This document shows, piece by piece, positions 45,924-58,677 of a stretch of DNA of 64,000 nucleotides (positions within the stretch are counted from its first letter, which is position 1; the number at the start of each line of letters is the position of its first letter). Source of the DNA: Acanthosoma haemorrhoidale (Eukaryota; Arthropoda; Insecta; Hemiptera; Acanthosomatidae); NCBI GenBank assembly GCA_930367205.1, contig OV884013.1, positions 91,947,333-92,011,332 on the forward strand. Reading direction: 5' to 3'. Made by a program: the position numbers and the translations under genes. The notes beneath the pieces are model-generated. The model did no database searches and was not told the origin of the DNA. It worked only from the letters and a program-made list of their open reading frames with translations.

Positions 45924-48900
45924 GGCCTGAGATATTTCGGTACGGATGAAGTTATCAGGAGAACGGAATCAGGTCACGAAGTGGACTCGCTCACGATTGT
46001 TCCGGGGTAGCAGCTTTAGCTGCCGAAAGTAGGGACTCAAAGAATAAATTAGTAGTTTAGTTTATGAGCCAGTACAAGTGCATAAATACTTACGTGATAG
46101 ACCAAGCAGTTGCCCAACTTCAGCTCTATTAAAGCACGAAATTCATTTAAAATAATTATGTAACTATCTTAGAGGGATCTATTAAGGCGTTTAGAAAGAA
46201 AAAAAAACACCTTCGTTTTTAAGTCTATAAATAAAGCCTTCATTTCGCTTAAGCGTCTATAAGAACGTACATACAGAGATACGCTTGCAAGGCCCTGTCT
46301 GACCTAGAAACGTGGCATTTTGCATTGAAGTTTCAAATAATGCTGCAATTATTGCAATATTGACTTCTTTCTCTAACTCCATATTGTCGCTAAACCTTGA
46401 GGATCATCCTATGCCTATCCTGTGGATAGAGACAAAACTGTATAGCAGATGGGGAAATAAAGAGCTCGGGTTGAACTAGTTATAGCGTAGTGATAAAGTG
46501 CACATTTATTAATTAATTATTTACTTTAAAATGTCAGTATCTGGGTATTTTTGATTGTTTGACACTACACATGAGTGCCTGTTCAATATCAACACAAAAT
46601 ATTGGCAATAAGTGGATACATTACATTTTTTTTTGTCCAAACTTTTAATAAATATTTAAAGGAAAAAGATGTTTACATTTAGTTTTCACAAAAATAAATA
46701 TGTAACGTACCGTTATTGAAGTAGAATGGAGCTCATTACTATTTTTTTAAATTGTTGCTTATTTGGATCTATAATGCATAGAATAAAAAATAAATATTTT
46801 CAATAGTTATTTAACGTTTTGACTATCATATCCCATCACTATTACCTATATTTATGAATTTATCATTTGTTTAATATCGTAACCTGAATAATCCCATTAC
46901 CCTAAATGAAACTGCATGGATATATTAAGATTTATATTTGCGAAATTGCGACAAAATAATAATCATTACTAATGCCTTCAATTCAATATTAAAATACTCA
47001 AAAATTTGGATTTTTTTTTTCAGTTTGACGTCTTTTTCTTAAATAGTTTAACACATTGCTTAACAGGAATTAATTTTTTCTTTTTAAATTAATTGAGTAT
47101 TTTTCTTAATTTATATTTAAATGAAATTCTTGGATAATATTATTTATTCAGGGTATTCCCGTTTTTTTATTACTATTTAATTGTATTCCCCCCTCTCCTA
47201 TGTGTTGTATAGTTTTTTTTGTTGGCCGGCTATGTTTATTTGTGCATTGTTACTGTTCATAGGAGGAATAAAGATTTCTTTTTATTCTATTCTAATGAAA
47301 AAATATTTGTTTTCCAATTATATTGTGTAATGCATAAACTTTTTATGTGTAGATTAATTATATGTATGGTATATATTGGGTCTTTAGTGGACTATAATTA
47401 CAATTTTTTTTTTTATAATTATAATTAAAAAAGCTGTGACCGCAATGTCCATGTGCTGTGCCAATCAAAAGGGTGTGTTAAATAAACCTCTTTTGAATGT
47501 GTTTGTTTTAATACAATTTAGAAATCATTTAAGAGAAAAAAGGTAATAAAATAATTTAAATTATGTGATATTACTTTTTTATGATTAACTTTTTGTATTT
47601 TAATATTTCGGTCAGTTTGATCTAGGACTCATTTAATAAAGGACTGATGTTTCAACTGTGGTTTCCCACCGTGTCAACTTATGCATCTGTGACGGTCATG
47701 AAAAAGCGTGAATTGAACGTACCTACACAGGTCTCTTTTCCTCAACAAAAGTGTCATGTGAAATCGGTCAACCCTGGTTCAGTTGCATGTAAGCGAATTA
47801 ACAATGTGAAGTTTAAAGTAGCTTAATTTTGTTCGTTTAATTTCAGTGAATTGAGCAAATGATTGATGACAACCACTACAAATATATTCTTATCGTTTTT
47901 GACTATTTATTGTCTTAAGCTGAATATGATAGTTCATTGGTCCTAAATGTTTATGGCAATAAAATAGTAAGGTTTATCTATTTAAAAAAGCAAACAGGGT
48001 TAATCCAAATTTGGTTTTTTTTCTTGGTTCTTTTTTTTTTCTTAGTATAAAGACGGGACTGACTTGTACAATAAAACAGTGCACCGAACGCGAATAAATA
48101 TATTTCTCCTCACCTTTACACTGTGCTCGTAAATGTAATGTACATTCACCCCGGACATGGACTAAATTGACCCTGGCCAAGGACAGAATTAATTGTTCGT
48201 TTCTGTCACATATTGGCCATACAGTGCATCCATTAGTGAAACGCTACATCAAATATGATCAGCAAAATAATAATAAATAGGTGCGAATCGAATCGAACAT
48301 TCACTGACTGGGAAATTTTTCCAGATGTCCATTCTGTCCAAACTAGCACGTTTCTCGTCTTTAGAAATAATGCATTAGATAGGTGAATCTAATATAAAGT
48401 CATTTAGTAAAAAAGTCTGTAAGGATAATGGCTATTGGCTTTATTTTTTTAACATACTGTGTATTTCTTCATTGGAGCCTGATAACAAGAAACGACAACA
48501 GTTGTTAAAAGTAATGAGCAATACTTAGCAACTGAAGTTAGGTACAAAATAATATAAACAAAAGTAAGTAGATACAAGTGTAAGTAGATATGTAACAGTT
48601 GACATGTATCGGTATTGACATAAACCTAAACCAATGAATTCGCACTCTAACGTAGTGAGGTCACGGGAAGTACAATTTTTTTAATGGACTCGCGAGATAT
48701 CAAATCGCATGATCAAAATTAGATAATATTGCAAAGTCATATTTATTAAGTAGTGTGGAAGTGCCGAACTCCCTAAATTGGAAAAAAACCTTTTGACGAT
48801 TTCACAATGTTATATGATCATGTTGGATTACCGTTATGTAAAACGTTCCTATGCTTAGGCCTTATAAGTAAAAACGTCATATTAGTATTTAATATAACTT

Positions 48901-48984
48901 CGATATATATATTCGAGTGTGAAACTTTTACATTTTGTTGACATAATTTGTAAATCTCCTGGGCATATTGTTTAATGTTGGCCA

Positions 48985-49070
48985 TATTGAGTGAGTGGAA
49001 TTGTATATATGGTATGAATTAGCTCTTAGTGACAATTTTTAATTTCTGATAAATTTTTCAAATAAAGAAC
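48985..49070 (+). mobile_element. Possible decayed 3' UTR tail of the Jockey-type element
   Basis: GAGTGAGTGGAATTGTATATATGGTATGAATTAG resembles the GAGCGAGTGAATGA ... AATATGGTATGAATGAG stretch of the UTR, and CAAATAAAG follows about 45 bp later. The hairpin is lost. Confidence 0.4.
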
Positions 49071-50357
49071 TGGAAAAAAAAATTTAATTATATAAATACC
49101 AGAAGGAGATTTATGTTCCCCTGTCATATTTATTAGAGGCCATTATTGTCATTACTGGTATGCTTCATAAAATGTCATTCAGAGAACACTCAAAATTGCA
49201 ATTGTCATTTCAATGGCCAAAATGTTCAATTAAATATTTATAAAGTATTTGTTATAAACAGAGTTATGAAATATAACCGTTATTTATTTATTTTCTTGGG
49301 CTTTGTTTTTATTCTAATCAAGAATGTCCAAAACCAACGAATACAAAATCCTCTTTTTTTCCCAAAGATGCAAACAATATTTGTAGACAAAAAATAATTT
49401 CAAGGTGAAAACAATATGGAGGGGGAAAAATCCATGTGTGCAAAAATTAAAAAAAAAAAATCAGTTATTTCCTATGACTGCCTTCAAAAAAAGTGTCGCA
49501 TCTAAAATGTGAACTGTACCTATGATTTAATTATGGGACTTGCGCGTCTTTCTCCCACTAGGCAATGACTTAGTACTCGTATGTTGCACAATAACAGGAA
49601 TTACTAAACTTTTCCCAATGACAGATATGCAAATGCGGGACAATGGTATTTGGGTCAGTAGAACTCCGGACAGGTAAGAAGACCGTCGCTGGACCGTCCC
49701 AAGTCCCCTCGTTGGCTCATCGACCTCTTACGAAACAGTATCCTCTTTAACTTCATTGTTCCTAAGCGAACTGTTCTCAGCTTATATTTCGCCATTCACT
49801 ACATTTCACTACGCAGCTTGCCCCATTTTTTTCAGATTAAATGTTATAACATAATATGAAATTTACAACAAACCATAGCCGTGAACGAGCTTATATCGAG
49901 TTTAAGTACCTAGCGTTAACCTCGTTTATTTAGTTTTTCACCACACACTCTGGTTTTTTATCATTACTTCCCGTTTTCGCTAACATCCACTCCTGAAGTG
50001 AAATTGCTCAAGATATGTTCGTGGGCTGTTTCCAGCCTGTGATTCATCAGTGGAAATACCCACTGTCAGTCCTGTGTGTAAATTATTGGCAAACAACATA
50101 GCTTTTCTTATGTATTCCGTAAGTGCCACAACAGTTCAAAGATCCATTCACTAAGTGAGCATGTCATTAAAAGTGAATTGACCGTTCATTTGATTGAATG
50201 ACTCGTGACAAATTGCATCAAATTCTTTTTTATTTTTTTTTTGTTTCCAGCCAGCAAAAACTGCAATAGGTTATCAATGCTTGAATGATATTATATTATG
50301 TATTTAATTTTCGGTTTGTGCATGAAAAATAAATCAGGATTTAGTTTGAGTTAATAT
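49071..50357. other. AT-rich, no gene seen
   Basis: TCCTCTTTAACTTCATTG-like words (49740) faintly recall GTCCTCTTTAACCTGTCTG at 33131 but are too short to call a repeat. Confidence 0.45.
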
Positions 50358-50672
50358 AAATACGTGACAACGGGAGTCCTGGCAATGGCCAGTTTCTCCC
50401 ATCATGTCCTGAGCGTCTGTGGCTCTCACGATCTTGGTAGCCTCCACTGGCTCGTATCCGGTGAAGCTTCTGACGGGGGAGCGTGAGGGATTTACCAACA
50501 TTCTGCTTCCTCTTTCGCATGCGAGGGAGGTGACAGCAATGTGGATTTGGGAGGTCTCTGGGATATTTGTAAATACTGTATGAATGAGCGAGTGAATGAA
50601 AATTGTAAATATGCTATAAATGAGAACATTGAGCCCAATTACTTATTGCCCAATAAGGCAGATTGTAATTTA
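50358..50672 (+). mobile_element. 3' UTR-only copy of the Jockey-type element
   Basis: The match starts near AATACGTGACAACGGGAGTCC and ends at GATTGTAATTTAATCG. The hairpin (GCC-CAATAA-GGC within AATTAC/GTAATT) is intact. The AATAAAG signal is missing, and within ~10 bp the sequence passes into the 50682-50846 block shared with 20607-20776. Confidence 0.88.
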
Positions 50673-50681
50673 ATCGTTTAG

Positions 50682-50846
50682 AAAGATGGCTCTTTAACTT
50701 CACTTCATTTCATCCACACACATGTGTTTATTTTAGGTAACATAAAATTACTGACAAGCCAGCTTTAACAATAAGTGTTTATTGATGATGTATTCTTCAT
50801 TTCCGCAAAATGAGCAACAAAAAATAAGTCCTGACTTATTCGTCCG
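50682..50846 (+). repeat. Segment shared with 20607-20776
   Basis: AAAGATGGCTCTTTAACTTC to ATTCGTCC matches the block at 20607 almost throughout. No second UTR tail follows here; the similarity stops at CGTCC. The block lies directly after an element copy whose 3' end lacks AATAAAG. Confidence 0.8.
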
Positions 50847-52500
50847 TTTGTTCACGATTGGTTTACTTTTAGTAGGCCGACAATTCCATTATATGAGATC
50901 TTGGTGTGCTGAACTATATTTAACAATGAACCACACGAATTTCACAATATCTCAGTATAATAAATTCAAGTACAGACAGTTAACCTAAAAATTACTGGTT
51001 AAAAATAAATAATACTTTCCAAGGATGGGGGGGGGGGGGTGAAAGGTTGCCCTACCTTTAACATATGAAATGCTTCATTTCGTTTGTGGATAAAATATTT
51101 GAACGGGCACAATACTAACTCAAAAAAAACCGGCTCTAGGGAGACGAATTCTATCGTTGACTCAAAAAATGCTATATTTGGGCTATTTTTGAAACTATGT
51201 TTTCGTAACCGCCATTAACGATTCACCATGGAGGAAAAATCGTATTAAAAGTTAGGGAAACGAGACCGTCTTTTCCCGGTATTGCATTGTATCCAGAACC
51301 TAATGGACACATTTCGCGGTGTTGTGGGACATACTTTGAGAATTTCAGACCTATTAAACCTGCTGCCATGCAACGTACTTACAGACATGGAGGTGGAAGA
51401 TGGCTCGATACATGAGTAAATGTAGAGCCTGTCTCTTCCGGCTCTGATATTAATATACTTCCGCCTCTGCTATTAATATATTTCAAATCACTGATAAGTT
51501 GAGCAAAGTTAACGATCGTGGTGAAAGCCTAAAGAGTCGGTGCACGTTTGATAGTTGGTTTGGCGGGGCAGGCATAAGGTCAGTGAAAAATTGGACGAGA
51601 TTTGCCAACACTCGATCTTTACTGTCCTTGCCTGTCACGAATATGTTCTGTCCGTGCTATCGGCACCAGCAATAAGTAAAGTACTTTCGTCTATGAAATA
51701 TATTTGCGGAACCCGAAGGGTGAGGCCGTACTTTACTGAACAGGTACGAAGAAATGGCCTTTCGTCCGGCTGTATATCTATGGGTTATAAGATAGTTAGC
51801 TTTCGTAAAAATGATTCAATTCATCTCAAAATTTAAAAGCAAATTAAACAACATCTCGAAATGTCCTATTGGATTGATAGGTTAAGATAAAAACAAATCG
51901 AAATCGTGAAAAAAAAATTTGATACCTTCATACAGAATTGATAAAAAAAATTCAAGCCCATCTTTTATAAAATGGGAAAAAATCTCGTCAAGTAGTGCCA
52001 TCGCATTATTAAGAGTTTCATTGTGGTCGTGAAAACGATTTTATTGACACTTTTACAATAATTGTCTACTAAAACCACAACCAATAATACAAATGTATTG
52101 TCAATGAAGACGTAGAGAACGTTAATATAATAGGGTATCAACTATTTAATTAATTAATGACACTAATTATGTTTTATAGAGGCAAGTGAAAGAATATCTC
52201 CACATACTTATTTAAAAATAAAACTATATAGATGGGGTTTGGGAATTATATCATTGCTAGGGTAACCGCGGGGGGCAGATTCCTCTAGTTAGGGGATGAA
52301 ACGAAAGAAATGGAATTAATAACTACAAATTCGGTGATATCTTTAGCTTATAATTTTGAAAAGCAATAAAATTCGGAAATTCCATCATAATTACATTAAA
52401 TTTGGAAAAAAATCTTAATTATTTCTAAACATTAAATGGAGAACGAAGGATTAAATATATACTTGGTATCATATAATAGAGCGAAAGGAGTGAAAACTAC
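50847..52500. other. Non-coding, no gene recognised
   Basis: A G13 run sits at 51027-51039, and a short imperfect tandem (TCTGATATTAATATACTTCC and TCTGCTATTAATATATTTC) at 51440-51486. The antisense dispersed repeat is at 51706. Confidence 0.5.
51706..51775 (-). repeat. Dispersed repeat, antisense copy
   Basis: The minus strand reads GGACGAAAGGCC, CGTACCTGTTCAGTAAAGTA and CGGCCTCACCCTTCGGGTTC, in line with the copy at 45852. It explains part of a 93-codon plus-strand frame at 51555-51836, which is therefore unlikely to be a gene. Confidence 0.55.
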
Positions 52501-52594
52501 GGAGCTGACAGCAGGGTCACAATGAGACCACTAATTTAGATTTTCCAAGGGCTAGTTTGCATCGAGGTCACACTGTGCTCCTACTGTCAGCTCC
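52501..52594. mobile_element. 94 bp fold-back MITE
   Basis: GGAGCTGACAGCAGG at the left pairs with CCTACTGTCAGCTCC at the right. The pairing continues with mismatches through CACAATGAGACC / GAGGTCACACTGTG, giving about 30 bp arms around a ~36 bp AT-rich loop. It lies 65 bp before a tRNA-like patch. No clear target duplication is visible. Confidence 0.72.
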
Positions 52595-52659
52595 ATAACC
52601 ACATTGTACTTCCAGTACGTGCGAGAAATCATCACAAGATGGGAAGGACGTCTACTCGT

Positions 52660-52734
52660 GCAGGTTAGCTCAGTTGGTAGAACAACCACACACTGGACAT
52701 TGGACATTTGGGAGGTCCCGCCTCAGGACCCTGC
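52660..52734 (+). ncRNA. tRNA-like sequence (pseudo-tRNA or SINE head)
   Basis: GCAGGTT at the start pairs with GACCCTGC at the end (6 of 7). TTAGCTCAGTTGGTAGA is a near-canonical D-arm/A-box. GGTCC-CGCCTCA-GGACC forms a 5 bp T-stem with a 7 nt loop, but the loop lacks the TTCRA consensus. The anticodon part is too long (about 33 nt) and does not fold cleanly. It is probably a decayed tRNA or a tRNA-derived repeat rather than a working gene. Confidence 0.55.
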
Positions 52735-53844
52735 TAGTAAATATTTTTCCTTTGGCAAATGTTAATAACGGCATTTATACCACATCAAAAATTAGCAATA
52801 AAAATACATATATGTAAAATTATATCGCTTATCATCACCATGTATCTCACGCATCTTATTCCTAATCTCCTGTCTGTTGTAATCACTGGCTAGAAGGGTG
52901 TTTAAAAAGCAAGGAACTGAGGATTAATTGTGGGTTAGACGCCTCTTATGTCTGAAAATAACTCTAAAATATAGACTAAAATCTAATTTGTACTGAGAGC
53001 ACAAACGTGTTGCTGGGCGGAGGTCGGAAATAAACTTGAAAAATACCTACTTAAAGGGGGCAGGGTCTCCTAGTGCAAAAAATAGATCCACTAACTCAAG
53101 GTCAATTTGTCCCTGACTCCTTGGCAACCTGAAAAAGTCGTACAACACTCAGTACACATAATTTGTATTGAAAACTCAGTACCTTCAAATCTAATTCTAA
53201 TAAATAAATTTAGTTAAATCCTTAAAAGCCTAATACAATATGTATGGCTGTGGTTTAAATATTCTGGTATAAAAACGTGCAAGACTTTTCATCATCTTTT
53301 TATATAAAGAGATGAGATTGTGTGGACTCAATCCTTTATAAATTGGAAGAGCTAGCCAAAAATAAAATAGTTGACTCCATCCCTGCGCTAGGACAGCCCT
53401 GAGAAATGGCCACAAGGTCTGCTGTACCCTGAAGGACATCGCCCTTAGTTATGACTACCCTCAAAGAGTTGAGCAAGAGCTGTCCCATTTGGAAACATGG
53501 CGGAAGTGAGCTATGAAGTGAGCAGTGGACCTGCTACATCACGCGATCGGATCTTCGCCTCGCCTGCCCCTCCTACTTAACCAGCTCTTGTCAATTTGGT
53601 GTCTGGCTCGTATTTCCACATTTGTCGCCTTCATTAACTACCAAGGCATGAACTAGTTTTCTCATTGTATCTAATTTCACATGGAAATGTTCTCAACAGT
53701 ACTGAAACTACTTGCTTCTAGTGGCCAATGGTCACAGCTTGGATATATTTCACTATAATAAGTAATCAAAAATCTTACGGGTAAATTATTAGACAAAAGC
53801 TTAACGGTAAAGGTTACCCTCTTAATGGACCAGAAAACACCCGC
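52735..53844. other. Non-coding, one uncalled frame
   Basis: The minus frame 53230-53439 (69 codons) is hydrophobic and aromatic, with no domain I recognise. The adjacent 53400-53640 patch is GC-balanced. Confidence 0.45.
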
Positions 53845-54019
53845 CTACCCTTCCATATTTTTTATCAATAATTATTCGGCGTCAGTATATAAAGAGGGTG
53901 GACTAGTTCACTATTCTGACATGGTAATAGCTCACTAGGGGACCGGGCGTAGTAGCCCCTAATTGGCCAAAATAAACTGTCATAGGATTGGCCGCAATAA
54001 AAAGTTCTCTCATTCGCTG

Positions 54020-54040
54020 TAGGCAGGAATGACCTGCCTA
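54020..54040 (+). promoter_or_regulatory. Hairpin overlapping the LTR TATA box
   Basis: TAGGCAGG-AATGA-CCTGCCTA is a perfect 8 bp inverted repeat whose last TA is the start of the TATA box. The sister LTR also has an inverted repeat just upstream of its TATA box (32516-32531), but with a different sequence. Confidence 0.6.
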
Positions 54041-54047
54041 TATAAGG
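54039..54047 (+). promoter_or_regulatory. LTR TATA box
   Basis: TATATAAGG lies 29 bp before the A of TCAGAC (54068), the usual TATA-to-start spacing in insect RNA polymerase II promoters. The sister LTR keeps the same box (minus strand, 32493-32501) and the following GCAGAAATTCTGAGC. Confidence 0.65.
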
Positions 54048-54530
54048 CAGAAATTCTGAGCTTATTCAGACAGTCGGAGACAGACACTTGAAGTGAACAC
54101 TGCTCTCTCTCTGCACTGGCCCGTGTGGCTCTGCTCAAACCACGGCTTTCTTATTTAATTAACTATAGACCTCTCTTTCCTATCCTTGTTAGCTTTAGTC
54201 CGACGTTTTCAGACCTTACACCTTGCTAGTGGGATTATCTGACTTTGTCTTGTTAAAACTACACATCCAAGGGATTCCTTCCATGCAGACGACGAACTCT
54301 GGCGCCTTACAAAATGTACCTAGTAGCGTCTCCCCCAGCGATTCAGTCTGCCTCTCTCCGGTTCTCACTCCCCTTTGGGATCCGGACGGATTTCACTTAC
54401 CCTCAGATACTGAGTATGAACTCGTGGTCATTCTAAGACCACGTAAACTACCTATAAAACCTAGCCTGTAACCCTTCTCCTGAACATAGTGCACTGTTGG
54501 CGCACACCTAAGATCTTATGAAGTCAGATC

Positions 54531-54536
54531 AATAAA
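54531..54536 (+). terminator. LTR polyadenylation signal
   Basis: AATAAA within GTCAGATCAATAAACAAA; the same context is present on the minus strand at 31873-31890 in the sister LTR, which supports a real signal at the R/U5 border. Confidence 0.6.
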
Positions 54537-56046
54537 CAAATTCGAATTAAGCTGCCAGCCGACTAGGCCACCAGCTAATATCAAATACAACAGGTTTATC
54601 CACATATCTTTCTGACGCCCACCGGACAGTGGCTGGGTCGACAAGACCTTCCCCTGGCGGGCCCCCCGAAAATGACATTAAAATAATAAATGTTTATTTC
54701 ATAACCTACACATGTTGCACACACACATTGATTTTGCTTTAACTAGCAATTTAGTACATTTAGTAAAAGCGCCTCCTAAGATGACATATGACCTAATCGT
54801 GAATAGGGGAGGTTGCGTTCCCACAGTGTCGGTAGCTGGAGGCAGTAGAACATCTATCCATCCATCTCGCAGAACTAATACCCACTGATACCCATCAGCC
54901 GGAGCACGATCGGTAATTGTAGTTCCAGGAGTTTCTCATACTTCCCCCCTGTCTCTGGCATTTGTAATTTATCTTTCAGCTAGTTCACATCGGTTTGCAG
55001 TTACCACTATTGAAAAGTATTCGTTTGCTTGATCGGAAAACTGTTGTACAATATTTGAGTCAGTTAAATTATGAACTCAGATTGGCCCCCACCCCGCCAA
55101 ACCTCTCTGAACTCTTGTGGAATTTATATTTATGGAACTCTTCTTGGAAAGTATCCCTTTCTATGCGCCTCTCCCTTTTATCCCGGTAGGTTAGCCCCCC
55201 CCCCCCCGTTAGAGTGAATAACATATTTCCTTAGTAACTGAAATTTTGTAGTGTCGTGTGATAGTTTTTTTTTTTTTCGCATTGGTCAATTTAGGTGGTA
55301 CGCTTTTAGTTATTATTGTTTTAGAAATAAATAATTATTATAGTTTTAATTTACGACCGATGAAACTATTTTTATTTTATTTTTGCTATTACACAATAAT
55401 TTATTAGTACCATTGCTGGCTTATGAATACATCATTCCATTTTTTTTTGTTCTTTACTTATTTACTTATTATCGGCAAAAGCTATGTTTGTTTGCATACC
55501 GTTTTAAAGGAGACGAAACCATTGGTATTACTTCTACTTACACTGGCATACCAGTTACTGTTTATCAGATATTTCAATCTGAAGTCTGAAGTCACTTCTT
55601 AGAAACTACTTAATCTAAATTTGTCAACTTCTGTGACCGTCAGAAATATAGTACTAACAAATACTCGTGATTTCAACCTTTTTAAAATATCATAAAACGA
55701 GCACCTTAGCTATACACGTTGAATAATGAAAAACGTAGGGGAAAACACAGAAATTCGAGAAAACTATCCAGGCTAATTATCCAGACAACGTCAGCTAATT
55801 ATATTTAGAAGCGGTATTATAAAAATAAAGCAGGTTGGTTAGAATGTGTGACAATAAAACCGAATAACTATATCAGTGAAGACAAATATACTGTTGAGTT
55901 AAGTTACTTGAAGGGAAAAGAGTGATAAAGGTATGATGAGTGACCCTCCCCTACTGGCCCTCATTTCCACCTTTTTTCATTCTTTTGTTGACTGGAGTAT
56001 AGCACGGATATGTAAAGAACATGTAATTGTAAGCTAATAAAAGCTA

Positions 56047-56196
56047 CATATATATAGGATGTAGGAAAAATAAAGGAAATTATTTGGGATGATGGGCGCC
56101 TTTCAATAAAGGCCCATTTGAAGGAAGTATGAGAAGGATATGGGGTGTGGGATGCCTAAAAGAGGCGGGTGGATTCGCGATGGTAGTGAGAGTCAA
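56047..56196 (-). mobile_element. SINE-like unit, third copy without tail
   Basis: AGGATGTAGGAAAAATAAAG, then TTTGAAGGAAGTATGAGAAG, GGTGTGGGATGCCTAAAAGA and GGTAGTGAGAGTC match the unit at 38000. The poly-T side (tail on the minus strand) is missing: the match starts at ATAGGATG. The family therefore occurs away from the tandem site. Confidence 0.75.
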
Positions 56197-58614
56197 ATTC
56201 AATTATAAAGAGATAAAGGCCTGTATTCAATGAGCCAATTATTACAAATCGAGAATATAAAAATAAATAGCAGTAAAGCTACATAGCAAACATAATTTAT
56301 AATTAGTTCAAAAAAATAAATCACTTCGATTGTCAAAACAATTAACAAACAAACTATGAATTATATTATCTACATAAAAAAAAAATACGAAAATAAAGGC
56401 AATAGTATAAGCAGTCTAAAATTTACAAAAGGTAAATGAATTGTAAACAAAACAAAAAGCATACCAGAACAGTGAATAGCGAGCAACTTAGCCGACCAAG
56501 ACTTCGTTCCCAGTAAAACTGAATTATTATTGTAGAGGAGGTTCTTTACAATACTTTGTTTCATAAATGCTTATTTTTACTATATTATTTCCATTAAAAA
56601 AACATTGATAGCGTATTCTCATTCATGTGGTAGTGACCCCAAGGGTTGTTATTAACCTAAAGCATATAATTATCTAATGATCATCAGAGGGCTCATCATT
56701 TCCTCTTCTCATTATATCACTATTTTATTACGATTATGAACTAAAACGCAATTAAACATCTCATTAAACTCCCCCTAATACATTTGTTGTTATTGGTTAA
56801 AGTACTTGACAACAAAAAGAAAAAAACATTACATAACTTGATTGACCCAAAAAATCTATATTGAAGAAATCAGCTCGAATGACACGTTCGCAGCCAAAAC
56901 TTTATTTTTGGGAGTACTTTTTAAATTATAGTTGCGTTACCATCGGTAATTTATCTTTATCCATCTCGAAATGTAGATATCTAATAGCTTCTAGATAGTT
57001 CCTTCTTTGCATTTCCAGCCTTGATTTCTGTTCAAATCACTTCCATGCTGAATAATCGTCAACATAGAACCCGAAGGAGTTATTTACTAATCCCAAATAG
57101 ACTTTGTTGATGTTGTAATGAAAGCCTGAAGAAGCCGCCGGTACGGAAACTACGGGCCTTTAACCTTGAACGATATTGTCCACATGAACTAGATCGCGTC
57201 ACCCAGTTTCACTTTTCGCTGCTCATGTTGTAAGTTGAGTGCGACTGTTACATAAAGAGAGGTGATTTAGGACATAAATAATGTTGGTCTTGTGTAACAT
57301 AGCCTGTGTGTAAGAGGGAGCGAACTATTTATTGTAGACTAATTGTACATTTGAAATCTGTTCACTGGTAGGAAGGGAGGAAGGCCGACTGAGCTACTAG
57401 GATGTTGCCTCTCCACCTTTATTTATCATTACTGAAACTGATTCCGTACTGATATGACCGGGAGTCTAAAATTCTGTAGCATTTGTACTGTAAAACAAGG
57501 TTTTGTATTTTGGCATTTCTGTCCTTATGTGGCATAGAATAGAAAACAAAAAATGTATTCCGGGACCAAGTCTCTTATGAATAACAATGATGTACAGATA
57601 ACGAATTATTCTTTGGCGAAAAAAATACATCATAAAGAAAAGAAAAGATAATCCTCTATAAAAAAAACAAAATTATATATAAGATTGTTTAATAACATTC
57701 AGAAAATAAATAGATGGTTCAATATATATATAGTCAGGATATATAATGACCTACTGTCAAATCCATACGGATTTCCATAATTAATAATAACAAGGGGATA
57801 TGAAAAAAACATTAATGTAAAGAATAAAAGTATGAAAATACAGTATAATGGATTAATCGTTCCAGAATGTACTCAAATTTATGGCCAAAATTGACAGAAA
57901 ATATCCTACTTGTAGCAACCAACAACTATTTATGCAAATGGACTCCTTAAAAATGTATGACCGAATTTGATACTGAGAGTCACAGTCAGGTACTTATCAT
58001 TTTCTAGCCACAGTGGGGATGTTGAGTTTATTCCGTGCCACCTGAATTAAATCATCGTGGTGTTGTAATTAGTATGTATACCATTTTTAGTTTTTGGTTT
58101 GGTTAGTTTTTTTTCTAAACAACCCGTTATGGTCTTCATGGTCTGTCCGTCTTGATTTAGAGAAGTCTGTTTGAGTTAGAGAAATAAAATTTTACATGAG
58201 AGGTCCATTTAATATTGTAAAGACATGAAAAGTATGTTCATAGGCTCAAAACATGATTAATTAATTTGAAGGTATGTAAAATAAATATATTCTTGTATTT
58301 CTATATTTATTTTGAGTAGGGTATTAAATTATACTTCACGACTTCCTAATTAATTTTTCTACCCAGTTAAGTAGGACATACAATTATAGAGTTAGACTTA
58401 CTGATTAATAATATATATCATGTGTTGAGCTGTAATTAGAAAATGTCATTAAAATCATTTTCGTTACCTTAACAAACCCCTGAATTGTGTGGTGCATTAA
58501 GCATGACTTGAATTGTAATATTTTGTATCATAATTCCCCTTATTGTATTTTCATCTAACATATTATAAACATATTTCAATGGATAGTGATATTAAACCTT
58601 TCTAACGCAGACAT

Positions 58615-58677
58615 ACTAACAGACAAAAGCTAATGGCTCAGTGCTTGTTTGAAATCAGCCTCAACCTTCGGATTCGG
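58615..58677 (+). repeat. Dispersed repeat, decayed copy
   Basis: ACAGACAAAAGC, CTCAGTGCTTGTTTGAAATC and CCTCAACCTTCGGATTCGG follow the order of the copy at 45852. Confidence 0.55.

Larger units (their letters stand above)
43949..48984. other. Non-coding, no gene recognised
   Basis: Besides the repeats at 44390 and 45852 it is AT-rich with A/T runs (for example 47403-47416). The minus frame 47974-48180 and the plus frame 47219-47428 are low-complexity. Confidence 0.5.
53845..54666 (+). mobile_element. LTR (probable solo), plus orientation
   Basis: The segment aligns along its length with the reverse complement of 31745-32594. Shared stretches include TTTTATCAATAA, GGACTAGTTCAC, TATATAAGGCAGAAATTCTG, CCATGCAGACGACG, TACAAAATGTACC, GTCAGATCAATAAACAAA and TGACGCCCACC. 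It has a TATA box, an Inr-like TCAGAC 29 bp downstream and an AATAAA, the U3-R-U5 layout of an LTR. No primer-binding site or gag/pol follows at 54667. The exact ends are approximate because I could not find a clean TG...CA pair with a duplication. Confidence 0.78.

Noticed and set aside
51555..51836. 93-codon plus-strand frame
   Set aside because: It overlaps an antisense dispersed-repeat copy, and the translation shows no known motif.
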